Counted from the stretch's first letter, positions 1 to 5,881 are shown. The stretch: DNA of 5,881 nucleotides from Bacteroides sp. (GCA_019412865.1 DXOJ01000561.1:1-5881), one strand, 5' to 3'. The notes: generated from the letters alone by a model not told the origin. Numbers and translations are program-made.

Positions 1-23
1 AATCCCAATAAATATAAATAAGA

Positions 24-134
24 ATGGAAGAAGCTAGAAAAAAGAAATGGGCTAGTATTGCACTGGTTATCGGAGCTATTGGTTTTATCATTATTGTGAT
101 TTACTTTACAGTTATTTCAAGTCTCAACATGTAA
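24..134 (+). CDS. Putative 36-residue single-span membrane miniprotein
   Basis: A complete short frame runs from ATG to TAA, with an in-frame TAA at 15-17, so it is not the tail of a longer protein in this frame. The product begins with a charged, lysine-rich head (MEEARKKKW, residues 1-9). About 24 hydrophobic residues follow (roughly 10-33, rich in I, V, G and F), then a short SSLNM tail. This is the pattern of one membrane helix, probably with the basic head in the cytoplasm. There is no Shine-Dalgarno sequence, only A/T-rich sequence before the ATG, which is usual in Bacteroides. A strong hairpin with a T-run starts 29 bases after the stop, which supports a transcript ending here. I recognise no family. 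The promoter, if there is one, lies outside the window. The coherent membrane composition and the terminator favour a real gene, but chance cannot be excluded at this length. Confidence 0.5.
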   Translation: MEEARKKKWASIALVIGAIGFIIIVIYFTVISSLNM

Positions 135-162
135 AACAGATCATTATGGCATTGAAAAATTA

Positions 163-205
163 AAGCTTGGACATTTCGTTTGAATCTGTCCAAGCTTGTT
201 TTTTT
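163..205. terminator. Rho-independent terminator, probably bidirectional
   Basis: A perfect 11-bp stem pairs AAGCTTGGACA (163-173) with TGTCCAAGCTT (187-197). A small inner stem, TTC/GAA (175-177 with 182-184), closes a four-base loop. Seven T residues follow at 199-205 on the + strand, giving a good terminator for the small + strand ORF. On the - strand the stem is followed by a less regular T-rich stretch (TTTAATTTTT), so it probably also ends the fkp transcript, whose stop codon lies about 50 bases away. A position between convergent gene ends fits this double use. Confidence 0.82.
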
Positions 206-248
206 ATGATTCCGGATGATTGACCTGCCTTATGGTAACGCTTTCTCT

Positions 249-3101
249 TTAGCTTCTTGAAACCTGAAGTCCCTTATCAGAAAGAGTCATTTCTACAAAA
301 CGAGCATGGGAATTAGGGGCTTGTTCCGTTAGTATCCGTCGGATTTGTCCGGCTGCCTGCGGGTCTTTTGCTACCATATATAGATACCCCCCGCCACCTG
401 CACCGGGGAGTTTGTATCCCAGGGTATAATCCTTAATTTTCTCAATAATGGCTGCTACTGCCGGTGGATTGGTTCCGCAATCTAATGCCTGATTCTGTAT
501 CCAGGTTTTGCCGACCAAACGACCGAAACTTTCGAAATTACTACGTAAAATAGCTTCACTCATATCCATTGCATGAGCTTTCATTTCGGCCAGCAAACTT
601 AGATGTGGACCGGAATTGAGGAACATGGAACTGACAATCTCTGCCAAAATACTTTTAGCAGTACGAGTAATTCCCGTATAATATAACAGATGACAGTCGC
701 GGTAATCAGGATGAACAAAGAGCTGATCGGGTAACCAGCGTACTAACGGATTCTGTTCGAAACCTGCTTCAGATTGAAGCAACTTAATACCGGAAAAGAC
801 ACCGCCATATTGGTCTTGCCAACCTCCCCCTGTGGTCAGGAGCTGTTCTAATACTAATGTGTAACTGCATATATCATTTTTATCCCAAGCCAGTCCGCAG
901 AAATCATTGATTGCTCCGAGCACGGTAGATGCCAGTATGGAACTGGTTCCCAAGCCAGAGCCTGCGGGAATAGCAGCCAGTAGAGTAATTTCGATTCCTG
1001 AACCGAAATCTTCCAGCTGTTTAGCTAAAGAAGGATAAGATTCCGTAGAGAATGCCGGTGCAAAGCCCGCCAATGTAAGGGCGGCTTTCGGGATAGAGAA
1101 TGGAGAACCTACCTTTTTATAATCTTGCAGTTCCTCGTAATTCCTTATCACTTCCATTGCACCCATGTCGATAGAGCGAAGAGTGATGTGATATTCCTTG
1201 CAAGGTTTCACATATACTTGTAGCGGCGGTTGGCCGTTCAGCTCGATAGCAAGATTTACAACACTTCCTCCTGAATAAAGAGAGTAGGGAGGTGTGTCTG
1301 TCCATCCTCCGGCCACATCAATACGCACAGGACTGCGTCCCCATACGATTTGGTCGGAATAAACATTGAGTATGGGATGACTTTTACGTTCGCTCATTAT
1401 CCCCAATAAACCGTCGCGAAGCAGTTGAAAAGCTGCCTGTTCCTCTTTGGCACAATCCTTGTTTTCACGTAGTTTCATGATACGTGCACGAAGCATCCGG
1501 TTGTGTATCCGTAACATGGGGGCGGCATCTTCTTTCAATACGTCAGGCATATCTAAATTGAAACGTACAAATTCATTTGCGGCATCCAGCAAATCAAGTT
1601 GATAGAACACACTCTTCTCATAATTGGCTGCCAGTCCTTTCCAGTTCTCCTTGCGGAAAGCATTGCGTTGTTCGTAAAGACGCTTGAGGTTGGCGCTTGC
1701 GGATATTTCGTCTGCAGAAACTTTCTCTGCTTTCAACCAAAGTTTTTTCCCTTCTTCCAGTCGTGGTTCCGAGGTCATCCAGCGTACTAATATGCCTAAA
1801 TCTTCCACAGAAGCTACTTTAGGGAAGATGGATGCCGATTGTAAATCATCTGTACGCCCTTTTATATCCTCCCAGGTAATTCCTCTATCTTCCATCCAAC
1901 GGGTAAAAGGAATATTAAGATAAGTAGTCGTTATTTTGTCCAACGCTCCTTTGAATACATCATCCAATCCATACGGACGCGCAACAAACTCATTCTCACC
2001 GATAGGAATAATGTCGATGCAAACCCCATCCGGCAAATTGATGCTCCACTGATTTTCAGGAACTCCTGTAATAATCTGGCGGGAACCTAATTTCCATTCC
2101 TTTCCCACATGGCTATTCTCAATCCATAAATTGGCGTTGTCGGCAGAAAGAGAAATTTGTGTGATGGAATTCTGTATAAAGATAGCCGGATTCGGCTTTA
2201 CTTTCCGGTGCATGATTCTTCTTTGGTCCCGTACCTTATCCTGTATGGCTAAAGTAGAAGAAATCAGTTCGTGACTTGTGCCGTAATGATAGAATTCTCC
2301 ACCCGGCAACGGCAATATAGCTACGGACAACTGATTGATTTCTTCATCTTCCGTTTTAGGATGCTCTCCCAAAGCCAAACCATAGTCCGAGTATAAGTCA
2401 TAATAAGTAATATCCTTCGTACCTTCTTTCAACGACCGTTTCATCAATACTTCTATGGCGCGGTCACTCAAAATCCAGATACCGATATCCATCAGGAAAA
2501 GATGAGTTTTCGACAATCCTTCCAACTCTTCCAGAGAAGGTTTCTGCAACATGAAGTCGAGCACCTCCGGTTTTTTCCGGTCGGAAACAAACACGCCATG
2601 ATGAGTTGCCAATGACGGATTCACCCACAGCCCGTAGCATACTACGTCTGCGTTCGGAATATCCTGAAGCGGTTTTTCCGAACGGATATATACATCTCCG
2701 CTAGCAATCAGCGTATTCAGACCGGCCGGAGCCTGATTCATAATCCTTTCATAGAGCGGGAGCTGCAATGATAACAGATTCTGTCCCAGCTTTTGTCCTC
2801 TTTCCCAACTGAAGATCGGGATAGGAGTTAATATTTTGCCGGAAGGGCCGTAGCTGGGTAGCCGACGGCTTTGTCCGCCTGCATGGAGCAATATTTTTTT
2901 TTCGTGTCCTATCCAGTTGCTGAAAGACTCTTGTGGAGCGAATGCCTGATGGCAAGCTTGCAATAACCATGTGGTTCCGCCGCCGGAGCCTAGTTTGCTC
3001 CCTATGGGGTCTGATGTACAAAACCAATCGGTATGGTTAACTTCTTCCAGTTCGTGGAAGCAATGGATCAAATTGGGTGGTAAAGATAATAACTTTTGCA
3101 T
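249..3101 (-). CDS. fkp: Bifunctional L-fucokinase / GDP-L-fucose pyrophosphorylase
   Basis: This cytoplasmic fusion enzyme makes GDP-L-fucose from salvaged fucose. The C-terminal kinase uses ATP to form fucose-1-phosphate, and the N-terminal half joins that to GTP, releasing pyrophosphate. At 950 residues it matches the known Bacteroides Fkp length (about 949). The pyrophosphorylase half shows a glycine-rich LGSGGGT (37-43) and HAGGQSRRL with a following SGK (about 73-89), a nucleotidyltransferase-type loop. A domain with a conserved ARPYGLDDVF stretch (around 373-388) and a helical linker (about 440-583) follow. The GHMP kinase half starts near 585. It has GRSPVRIDVAGGWTDTPP (588-605), the ATP loop PAGSGLGTSS (712-721), WQDQYGG with D763 as probable catalytic base, and LPGAGGGGYLY (898-908). 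All key motifs are intact. In Bacteroides, Fkp feeds fucose into capsular polysaccharides and glycoproteins. The gene lies 122 bases downstream of the pyrophosphatase gene, with a candidate promoter of its own. Confidence 0.98.
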   Translation of the reverse strand: MQKLLSLPPNLIHCFHELEEVNHTDWFCTSDPIGSKLGSGGGTTWLLQACHQAFAPQESFSNWIGHEKKILLHAGGQSRRLPSYGPSGKILTPIPIFSWERGQKLGQNLLSLQLPLYERIMNQAPAGLNTLIASGDVYIRSEKPLQDIPNADVVCYGLWVNPSLATHHGVFVSDRKKPEVLDFMLQKPSLEELEGLSKTHLFLMDIGIWILSDRAIEVLMKRSLKEGTKDITYYDLYSDYGLALGEHPKTEDEEINQLSVAILPLPGGEFYHYGTSHELISSTLAIQDKVRDQRRIMHRKVKPNPAIFIQNSITQISLSADNANLWIENSHVGKEWKLGSRQIITGVPENQWSINLPDGVCIDIIPIGENEFVARPYGLDDVFKGALDKITTTYLNIPFTRWMEDRGITWEDIKGRTDDLQSASIFPKVASVEDLGILVRWMTSEPRLEEGKKLWLKAEKVSADEISASANLKRLYEQRNAFRKENWKGLAANYEKSVFYQLDLLDAANEFVRFNLDMPDVLKEDAAPMLRIHNRMLRARIMKLRENKDCAKEEQAAFQLLRDGLLGIMSERKSHPILNVYSDQIVWGRSPVRIDVAGGWTDTPPYSLYSGGSVVNLAIELNGQPPLQVYVKPCKEYHITLRSIDMGAMEVIRNYEELQDYKKVGSPFSIPKAALTLAGFAPAFSTESYPSLAKQLEDFGSGIEITLLAAIPAGSGLGTSSILASTVLGAINDFCGLAWDKNDICSYTLVLEQLLTTGGGWQDQYGGVFSGIKLLQSEAGFEQNPLVRWLPDQLFVHPDYRDCHLLYYTGITRTAKSILAEIVSSMFLNSGPHLSLLAEMKAHAMDMSEAILRSNFESFGRLVGKTWIQNQALDCGTNPPAVAAIIEKIKDYTLGYKLPGAGGGGYLYMVAKDPQAAGQIRRILTEQAPNSHARFVEMTLSDKGLQVSRS

Positions 3102-3114
3102 AGTAGAATCTGCG

Positions 3115-3139
3115 TTGGCTTAGATAGAATCTAAGCGAA
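3115..3139 (-). promoter_or_regulatory. Hairpin / palindrome in the fkp leader
   Basis: A perfect 8-bp inverted repeat pairs GCTTAGAT (3118-3125) with ATCTAAGC (3129-3136) around a 3-base centre. Two further A/T pairs (3115-3116 with 3138-3139) lie beyond one mismatch. It sits 13 bases before the fkp ATG and downstream of the candidate promoter, so it would be in the 5' untranslated mRNA. No T-run follows in the fkp direction, so it does not look like a terminator. It could be an mRNA structure affecting translation or stability, or a palindromic repressor site. The sequence alone does not decide between these. Confidence 0.55.
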
Positions 3140-3150
3140 TTAAACTCCCG

Positions 3151-3182
3151 TAAAAATACTATTTATATTCCTGCTTTTCAAT
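3151..3182 (-). promoter_or_regulatory. Candidate Bacteroides-type promoter for fkp
   Basis: Read on the - strand, ATTG (3182-3179) is followed after 20 bases by TATTTTTA (3158-3151). The Bacteroides sigma-ABfr consensus is TTTG at -33 and TAnnTTTG at -7, with about 19-21 bases between. Each box has one mismatch and the spacing is right. Transcription would start near 3145-3148, giving a leader of roughly 45 bases that includes the palindrome at 3115-3139. The region is A/T rich, so a chance match is possible. If it is real, fkp can be expressed independently of the upstream pyrophosphatase gene. Confidence 0.45.
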
Positions 3183-3223
3183 ATTTTTCTTCTGTTTTGA
3201 AGAATAAATTTTCTTTTCAGCTT

Positions 3224-3907
3224 TTAGATGTCATTTTCAGTCATCATGTCCCAGGTGTCATTAAGTGCCTGCATGGATGGAAATAATAAATCAGCCCCGG
3301 CATCCAGCAACACTTGCCCGTTCAAAGGACCCGTATTGACTGCTATGGTGAAAATACCCGCGTTGTGTCCGGCTTCCACTCCTAACGGAGCGTTTTCTAC
3401 TACAACCGCTTCATCCGCTTTGATCCCTCCTTTTTTCAAAGCCATCAAATACGGCTCGGGATTGGGTTTGCCATATTTTACATCGAACGCTGTAACCATC
3501 AGTTCTTTGTGAAACATTCCCGGATAGTGGTGTTCCAGCCGTTCGAGCAGGGATAACTGACCGGAGCCGGTGACCACCATCGGAATCAGCCCGTCCTTCT
3601 TCACTTTTTGCAGTAACTCCCATGCACCGGGCATAGGCTTTGCTTCGGGATATGAATTGAACAAAACACTTTTCTCCTGATAGATACTTTCTATCTCCTC
3701 CTGTGTGGCTTCTCTACCCAATTCACGTTGAAAAACAATATTGATTGTAGAGGCTCCTGTCCGTCCTTCATGCATATATGCTTCTTCGCGACTAAGAGTG
3801 AGCCCATGAGATTTCATTACTTTATGCCAGGCTTCCGAATGATAAGGCATAGAGTCAAAGAGTACGCCGTCCATGTCAAACAGGACGGCTTTCAGTTTCT
3901 TTTTCAT
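3224..3907 (-). CDS. HAD-superfamily inorganic pyrophosphatase, BT2127-like
   Basis: This is a 227-residue subclass IA haloacid dehalogenase protein, close to beta-phosphoglucomutase in fold. It shows all four core motifs: FDMDGVLFDS (nucleophile D11, acid/base D13), VVTGSG (T113), KYGKPNPEP (K147) and VVVENAPLG (E171, N172). A helical cap spans about residues 18-90. It also has the cap residues E47 (in HEGRTGAST) and Y76, which in B. thetaiotaomicron BT2127 restrict the active site to pyrophosphate. BT2127 was characterised biochemically and structurally as an Mg-dependent inorganic pyrophosphatase confined to Bacteroidetes/Chlorobi. The marker match at identical numbering makes pyrophosphatase a better call than phosphoglucomutase. 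The gene lies 23 bases after the lipoprotein gene and 122 before fkp, all on the same strand. Its likely role is removal of pyrophosphate, including that made by Fkp. It is cytoplasmic, with no signal peptide. The start is ATG followed by three lysine codons. Confidence 0.93.
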   Translation of the reverse strand: MKKKLKAVLFDMDGVLFDSMPYHSEAWHKVMKSHGLTLSREEAYMHEGRTGASTINIVFQRELGREATQEEIESIYQEKSVLFNSYPEAKPMPGAWELLQKVKKDGLIPMVVTGSGQLSLLERLEHHYPGMFHKELMVTAFDVKYGKPNPEPYLMALKKGGIKADEAVVVENAPLGVEAGHNAGIFTIAVNTGPLNGQVLLDAGADLLFPSMQALNDTWDMMTENDI

Positions 3908-3930
3908 ACTTTGTACGTTGCGGAATCTTT

Positions 3931-4752
3931 TTAAGATGATATTTTATTTTTTATGAGCATTTTCTTCAGATCAGACACGGGAATAACTACATCGTATTGT
4001 TTCCCGGAATCCTTGCCGATATATCTGTAGGTAATATTTTTATTGTTCTCCACGCAGGTTTTTATGAATATCTGGGTGGCAGGATCGGTCTGACTTGCTA
4101 GCGTTGACACAATACCCTCTTTCACTTCAGCTGCGTTTTCTTCAATCTGGCTGATAGGACACAACTCTTCGTCCACACTGCATATATAAACAACCGATTC
4201 ACCTATGATTTCGATTTTTTCGACAACGACTTCTTCACTGGCCTGCATTGGAAATTGCAGATTCGCCATTTTCAGTTGCGCTTCAAGCTTTGTCTGTCCG
4301 CTTTGTGCCGGGTCGGCATTTGTATTGATAACCTCTTTCAATTCTTCGGCAGTAAGTTCGCAAACCGCTTGTTCGCCCGACTTATTCCCTACAAATATCA
4401 TGTGTAATCCGGAATTACACTTAGCCATCAATTTCAGCATTTCCTTTACATCAGCAGCCGGATTCTGAAACATCATTTTGATAGATGATTTCATGCTTTC
4501 CGGATTATCTTTCAAAATCTTAATATTGGTAATTTCCTCGTTCATGTTGAGAGTGTACACTACGTTATCCCCGTCGTAGATGATACTGGTAATATTGCCG
4601 ACTTCTCCCATGTCCAGCGGACACTGTTTGTTGGCTATCCCGATTACAGTTTTGAGTTTGGCTTCCTGACAACCGGTCATGACTATCATTAGCAATGATA
4701 CGCTACATAGTAGCATGAGTCCACTGGACTTCTTTAATAAATTTCCTGCCAT
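3931..4752 (-). CDS. Hypothetical lipoprotein with two tandem homologous domains
   Basis: This 273-residue protein has a lipoprotein signal peptide: basic K7-K8, a hydrophobic core at about 11-25, and lipobox MTGC with acylated C28. The mature protein starts CQEAK and is probably anchored in the outer membrane. The rest is two related halves, about 33-142 and 155-267, joined by a polar linker (143-154). The halves share the order KLxxxxxxAN, then a VVYxxxxxEE strand (64-73 and 187-196), an acidic helical stretch, an aromatic/beta segment ending in GxxSG (GNKSG at 122-126, GKDSG at 246-250), and a closing T/V-x-x-L-K helix. This indicates an internal duplication. I do not recognise the family or know a function. 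It is first in the leftward gene set, 23 bases before the pyrophosphatase gene with no terminator between, so the two are probably co-transcribed. The A-rich sequence before the ATG is typical of Bacteroides starts; M13 is a possible but less likely alternative start. Confidence 0.9.
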   Translation of the reverse strand: MAGNLLKKSSGLMLLCSVSLLMIVMTGCQEAKLKTVIGIANKQCPLDMGEVGNITSIIYDGDNVVYTLNMNEEITNIKILKDNPESMKSSIKMMFQNPAADVKEMLKLMAKCNSGLHMIFVGNKSGEQAVCELTAEELKEVINTNADPAQSGQTKLEAQLKMANLQFPMQASEEVVVEKIEIIGESVVYICSVDEELCPISQIEENAAEVKEGIVSTLASQTDPATQIFIKTCVENNKNITYRYIGKDSGKQYDVVIPVSDLKKMLIKNKISS

Positions 4753-4802
4753 TCTATTTGTTTTTTAAGTTTGATTCGCTTCATCTACAACTGTATACGA
4801 GG

Positions 4803-4810
4803 CAAAGATA
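4803..4810 (-). promoter_or_regulatory. Candidate -7 box for the lipoprotein-pyrophosphatase operon
   Basis: On the - strand this reads TATCTTTG, an exact match to the Bacteroides -7 consensus TAnnTTTG. It lies 50 bases upstream of the 4752 start codon. No good TTTG is found at the expected distance (about 4830-4834), so the -33 box is weak or absent and the promoter may need an activator or be modest in strength. Transcription would start near 4799. Confidence 0.45.
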
Positions 4811-4887
4811 ACGATAAAAAATGAGAGATAAGTTAGAAAGGGAAGATAGTTGCAAATGACGCTCCCAAGCGATTAACTACATAATTA

Positions 4888-4918
4888 TTTGCTGTTTAGA
4901 AGAATATGTGTATTTTTG
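4888..4918 (+). promoter_or_regulatory. Bacteroides-type promoter for the acidic lipoprotein gene
   Basis: A TTTG (4888-4891) is followed after exactly 19 bases by TATTTTTG (4911-4918). Both boxes match the Bacteroides -33 (TTTG) and -7 (TAnnTTTG) consensus without mismatch and with correct spacing. Transcription should start near 4922, giving a leader of about 20 bases before the ATG at 4943. It is the best promoter match I found in the window. Confidence 0.75.
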
Positions 4919-4942
4919 TAACGTTATAAACTCGACGATAGC

Positions 4943-5449
4943 ATGAAAAAGAGAGTATTATTGTTGCTACCATTGTTTTTAGGCGCCTGCTCTGATAGTG
5001 GGGAAAGTCCTGTTATCAAGATAGAAAAGCTTTATGCGAAGATCGAATCGGACGGTGAAAATACCAGTTCCGATGAAAAAGACTATGCGAATCAGAGGGA
5101 GGAACTGCCCGCCTTGAAAGTGGGAGATGAAGTGAAAGCCTTTCTGCTTTTGGATGGAAATGGGGCAGAACTGAAAACCTTTAAACTTCAGAATGACGAT
5201 GAAGTGGATACCAAACTCTTTTATGAGCAAACAGAAGTATCTACAGAGGGAAATCTGACAGATGTGGAAAAAGGACAGCTTCGTTTTAAGGATGGGGTGT
5301 CAAAAGCCAAAATTATGGTGATTGCGACCATTAAACAGGTAGATAAGAACGGTGATGTGAAATTAGAGTTCTATCTTTCTTCCAAAGCCGAATGTGAAGG
5401 AGCACAGGAAGAAATCGGTTTGAAGACGAAAGTGGAAGATGAGAAGTAG
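4943..5449 (+). CDS. Hypothetical acidic lipoprotein
   Basis: This 168-residue protein has a short classical lipoprotein signal: MKKR, a leucine-rich core, and LGAC with acylated C16. Serine and acidic residues follow directly (CSDSGE), resembling the export signal that sends Bacteroides lipoproteins to the cell surface, so surface exposure is plausible. The mature part is about 152 residues and rich in D, E and K. A run of likely beta strands (EVKAFLLLDG, KAKIMVIATIK, DVKLEFYLSS) and an acidic, charged tail suggest a small beta-sandwich, but this is inference. Only one other cysteine is present (in AECEG). I recognise no family. A near-perfect promoter precedes it, and the ATG lies about 20 bases after the expected transcript start. 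It is the only gene in its unit: pgi converges on it from the right and the neighbouring lipoprotein gene diverges to the left. Confidence 0.88.
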   Translation: MKKRVLLLLPLFLGACSDSGESPVIKIEKLYAKIESDGENTSSDEKDYANQREELPALKVGDEVKAFLLLDGNGAELKTFKLQNDDEVDTKLFYEQTEVSTEGNLTDVEKGQLRFKDGVSKAKIMVIATIKQVDKNGDVKLEFYLSSKAECEGAQEEIGLKTKVEDEK

Positions 5450-5463
5450 AAGTGGTGAGCAGT

Positions 5464-5497
5464 AAACGGTACAACGGGCAATAAGCGGTACAATCGG
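5464..5497 (+). repeat. Imperfect 15-base direct repeat, two copies
   Basis: AAACGGTACAACGGG (5464-5478) recurs as AAGCGGTACAATCGG (5483-5497), matching at 12 of 15 positions with a 19-base period. It lies in the noncoding gap just after the acidic lipoprotein gene and beside the large hairpin. The copies share a GAACGG-like core (AACGG/AGCGG) with the neighbouring heptamer array, so they may be decayed relatives of it. Confidence 0.45.
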
Positions 5498-5521
5498 AAA
5501 CTGCAATCAATTGAATATAAT

Positions 5522-5572
5522 AATGAACGGTGAACAAATCCATGCATATAGCATAGTTGTTCACCGTTCATT
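5522..5572. terminator. Large perfect stem-loop between convergent genes
   Basis: AATGAACGGTGAACAA (5522-5537) is the exact reverse complement of TTGTTCACCGTTCATT (5557-5572). This gives a 16-bp stem with a 19-base loop, inside which ATGC/GCAT (5542-5545 with 5551-5554) can pair again. It lies 72 bases after the + strand lipoprotein stop and 34 bases beyond the pgi stop on the other strand. T-rich but interrupted sequence follows on both strands. A bidirectional terminator is the natural reading, although neither side has a clean T-run. The arms are made of the heptamer units annotated separately. Confidence 0.62.
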
Positions 5573-5591
5573 GTTTATAGTTTACCGTTTA
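5557..5591 (+). repeat. Tandem heptamer array, consensus NNGTTYA, five copies
   Basis: Five contiguous 7-base units follow one another without a gap: TTGTTCA, CCGTTCA, TTGTTTA, TAGTTTA and CCGTTTA. All five keep GTT at positions 3-5 and A at position 7. Two inverted units (TGAACGG at 5524-5530 and TGAACAA at 5531-5537) form the left arm of the adjacent stem-loop. The repeats are intergenic, with no ORF that would explain them. Confidence 0.7.
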
Positions 5592-5606
5592 TAAAACGTT
5601 CTTGAT

Positions 5607-5881
5607 TTATAGTTTTGCACGGATTGCTTTGGATTCTTCTTCATAACCCGGTTTGTCCAGCAAGGCAAACATATTCTTTTTGTATGCTTCCACACCCGGT
5701 TGGTTGAATGGGTTCACGCCCAGCAAATAACCGCTGATACCACAAGCCTTTTCGAAGAAATAGAGCAGACCACCAATGTTGTATTCGCTCAATTCCGGAA
5801 GTACGATGCGCATATTAGGTACGCCACCGTCTACGTGAGCCAGCTGAGTTCCCAGTTCGGCCATTTTGTTCACTTCGTCCA
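5607..5881 (-). CDS. pgi: Glucose-6-phosphate isomerase, C-terminal part (cut by window edge)
   Basis: This is the last 91 codons of a cytoplasmic glycolytic enzyme that interconverts glucose-6-phosphate and fructose-6-phosphate. The visible part contains [18 protein letters not shown], which fits the phosphoglucose isomerase signature 2 pattern and ends in the lysine that takes part in catalysis. The upstream stretch [20 protein letters not shown] is also typical of bacterial Pgi. The open frame runs off the right edge (codons D and E, then an incomplete codon), so the start is outside the window. A GTG at 5871-5873 is an internal valine codon, not a start. The full protein in Bacteroides is about 445 residues. 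Pgi supplies fructose-6-phosphate, also the source for de novo GDP-fucose through mannose, but it is transcribed separately from fkp here, and closeness alone does not show a functional link. Confidence 0.96.
   Translation of the reverse strand, partial: DEVNKMAELGTQLAHVDGGVPNMRIVLPELSEYNIGGLLYFFEKACGISGYLLGVNPFNQPGVEAYKKNMFALLDKPGYEEESKAIRAKL

Noticed and set aside
2749..3027. A 92-codon open frame inside the start of fkp, on the same strand in another frame
   Set aside because: It lies wholly within the well-supported fkp coding frame, shows no domain or start signal of its own, and has arginine-rich composition typical of a shifted reading.
249..3101. Assignment of the window to B. fragilis on the basis of Fkp
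   Set aside because: Compared from memory, the protein shares the start MQKLLSLP and the end QVSRS with B. fragilis Fkp but differs at many positions between, so only the genus level is supported.
3187..3204. Inverted repeat TTCTTC/GAAGAA between the pyrophosphatase gene and fkp, considered as a terminator
   Set aside because: The stem is only 6 bp with two G/C pairs. In the fkp direction no T-run follows it, so it is unlikely to stop transcription from the pyrophosphatase gene.
4860..4871. Small hairpin CGCT/AGCG in the divergent intergenic region
   Set aside because: A 4-bp stem with a 4-base loop is expected by chance and does not extend.
5331..5571. Overlapping 66-77 codon frames on the - strand across the acidic lipoprotein's end and the hairpin
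   Set aside because: They run antisense to a supported gene and through the repeat array, have low-complexity composition, and show no recognisable motif.
5522..5591. Heptamer array considered as a CRISPR or integration (att) site
   Set aside because: Units are 7 bases with no spacers, and there are no cas genes, integrase or tRNA gene nearby.
5871..5873. GTG considered as the start of a short 88-residue gene
   Set aside because: The frame stays open to the window edge and the protein is the C-terminal end of Pgi, so this GTG is an internal valine codon.

Overview
The window looks like chromosomal core DNA from a gut Bacteroides or close relative. Three things point there: a fused fucokinase/GDP-fucose pyrophosphorylase (Fkp), a haloacid dehalogenase (HAD)-type pyrophosphatase of a kind known only from Bacteroidetes/Chlorobi, and promoters of the Bacteroides form (TTTG, about 19-20 bases, TAnnTTTG) with no Shine-Dalgarno sequences. 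Compared from memory, the Fkp protein is clearly related to that of B. fragilis but differs at many positions, so a different Bacteroides species is more likely.

Layout from left to right. A 36-residue single-membrane-span ORF on the + strand (24-134) ends at a strong hairpin (163-205). That hairpin also sits just beyond the end of the convergent fkp gene. A leftward set of three genes follows, in transcription order: a lipoprotein with two repeated domains (4752-3931), a HAD pyrophosphatase of the BT2127 type (3907-3224, after a 23-base gap), and fkp (3101-249, after a 122-base gap that holds its own candidate promoter and a leader hairpin). A divergent intergenic region (4753-4942) carries promoters for both strands. 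A second, acidic lipoprotein runs rightward (4943-5449). It converges on the 3' end of pgi (glucose-6-phosphate isomerase, 5607-5881, cut by the window edge). Between those two lies a perfect 16-bp inverted repeat embedded in a tandem heptamer array.

The clearest functional link is between the pyrophosphatase and fkp. Fkp makes fucose-1-phosphate and then GDP-fucose, releasing pyrophosphate. The neighbouring enzyme carries every recalled marker residue of BT2127 and would hydrolyse that pyrophosphate, pulling GDP-fucose synthesis forward for capsule and glycoprotein fucosylation. The two lipoproteins have no recognised function. I see no mobile element, CRISPR array, phage gene or defence system. 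The less explained items are the duplicated-domain lipoprotein linked to the pyrophosphatase, the fkp leader hairpin, the heptamer-repeat hairpin and the tiny membrane ORF.
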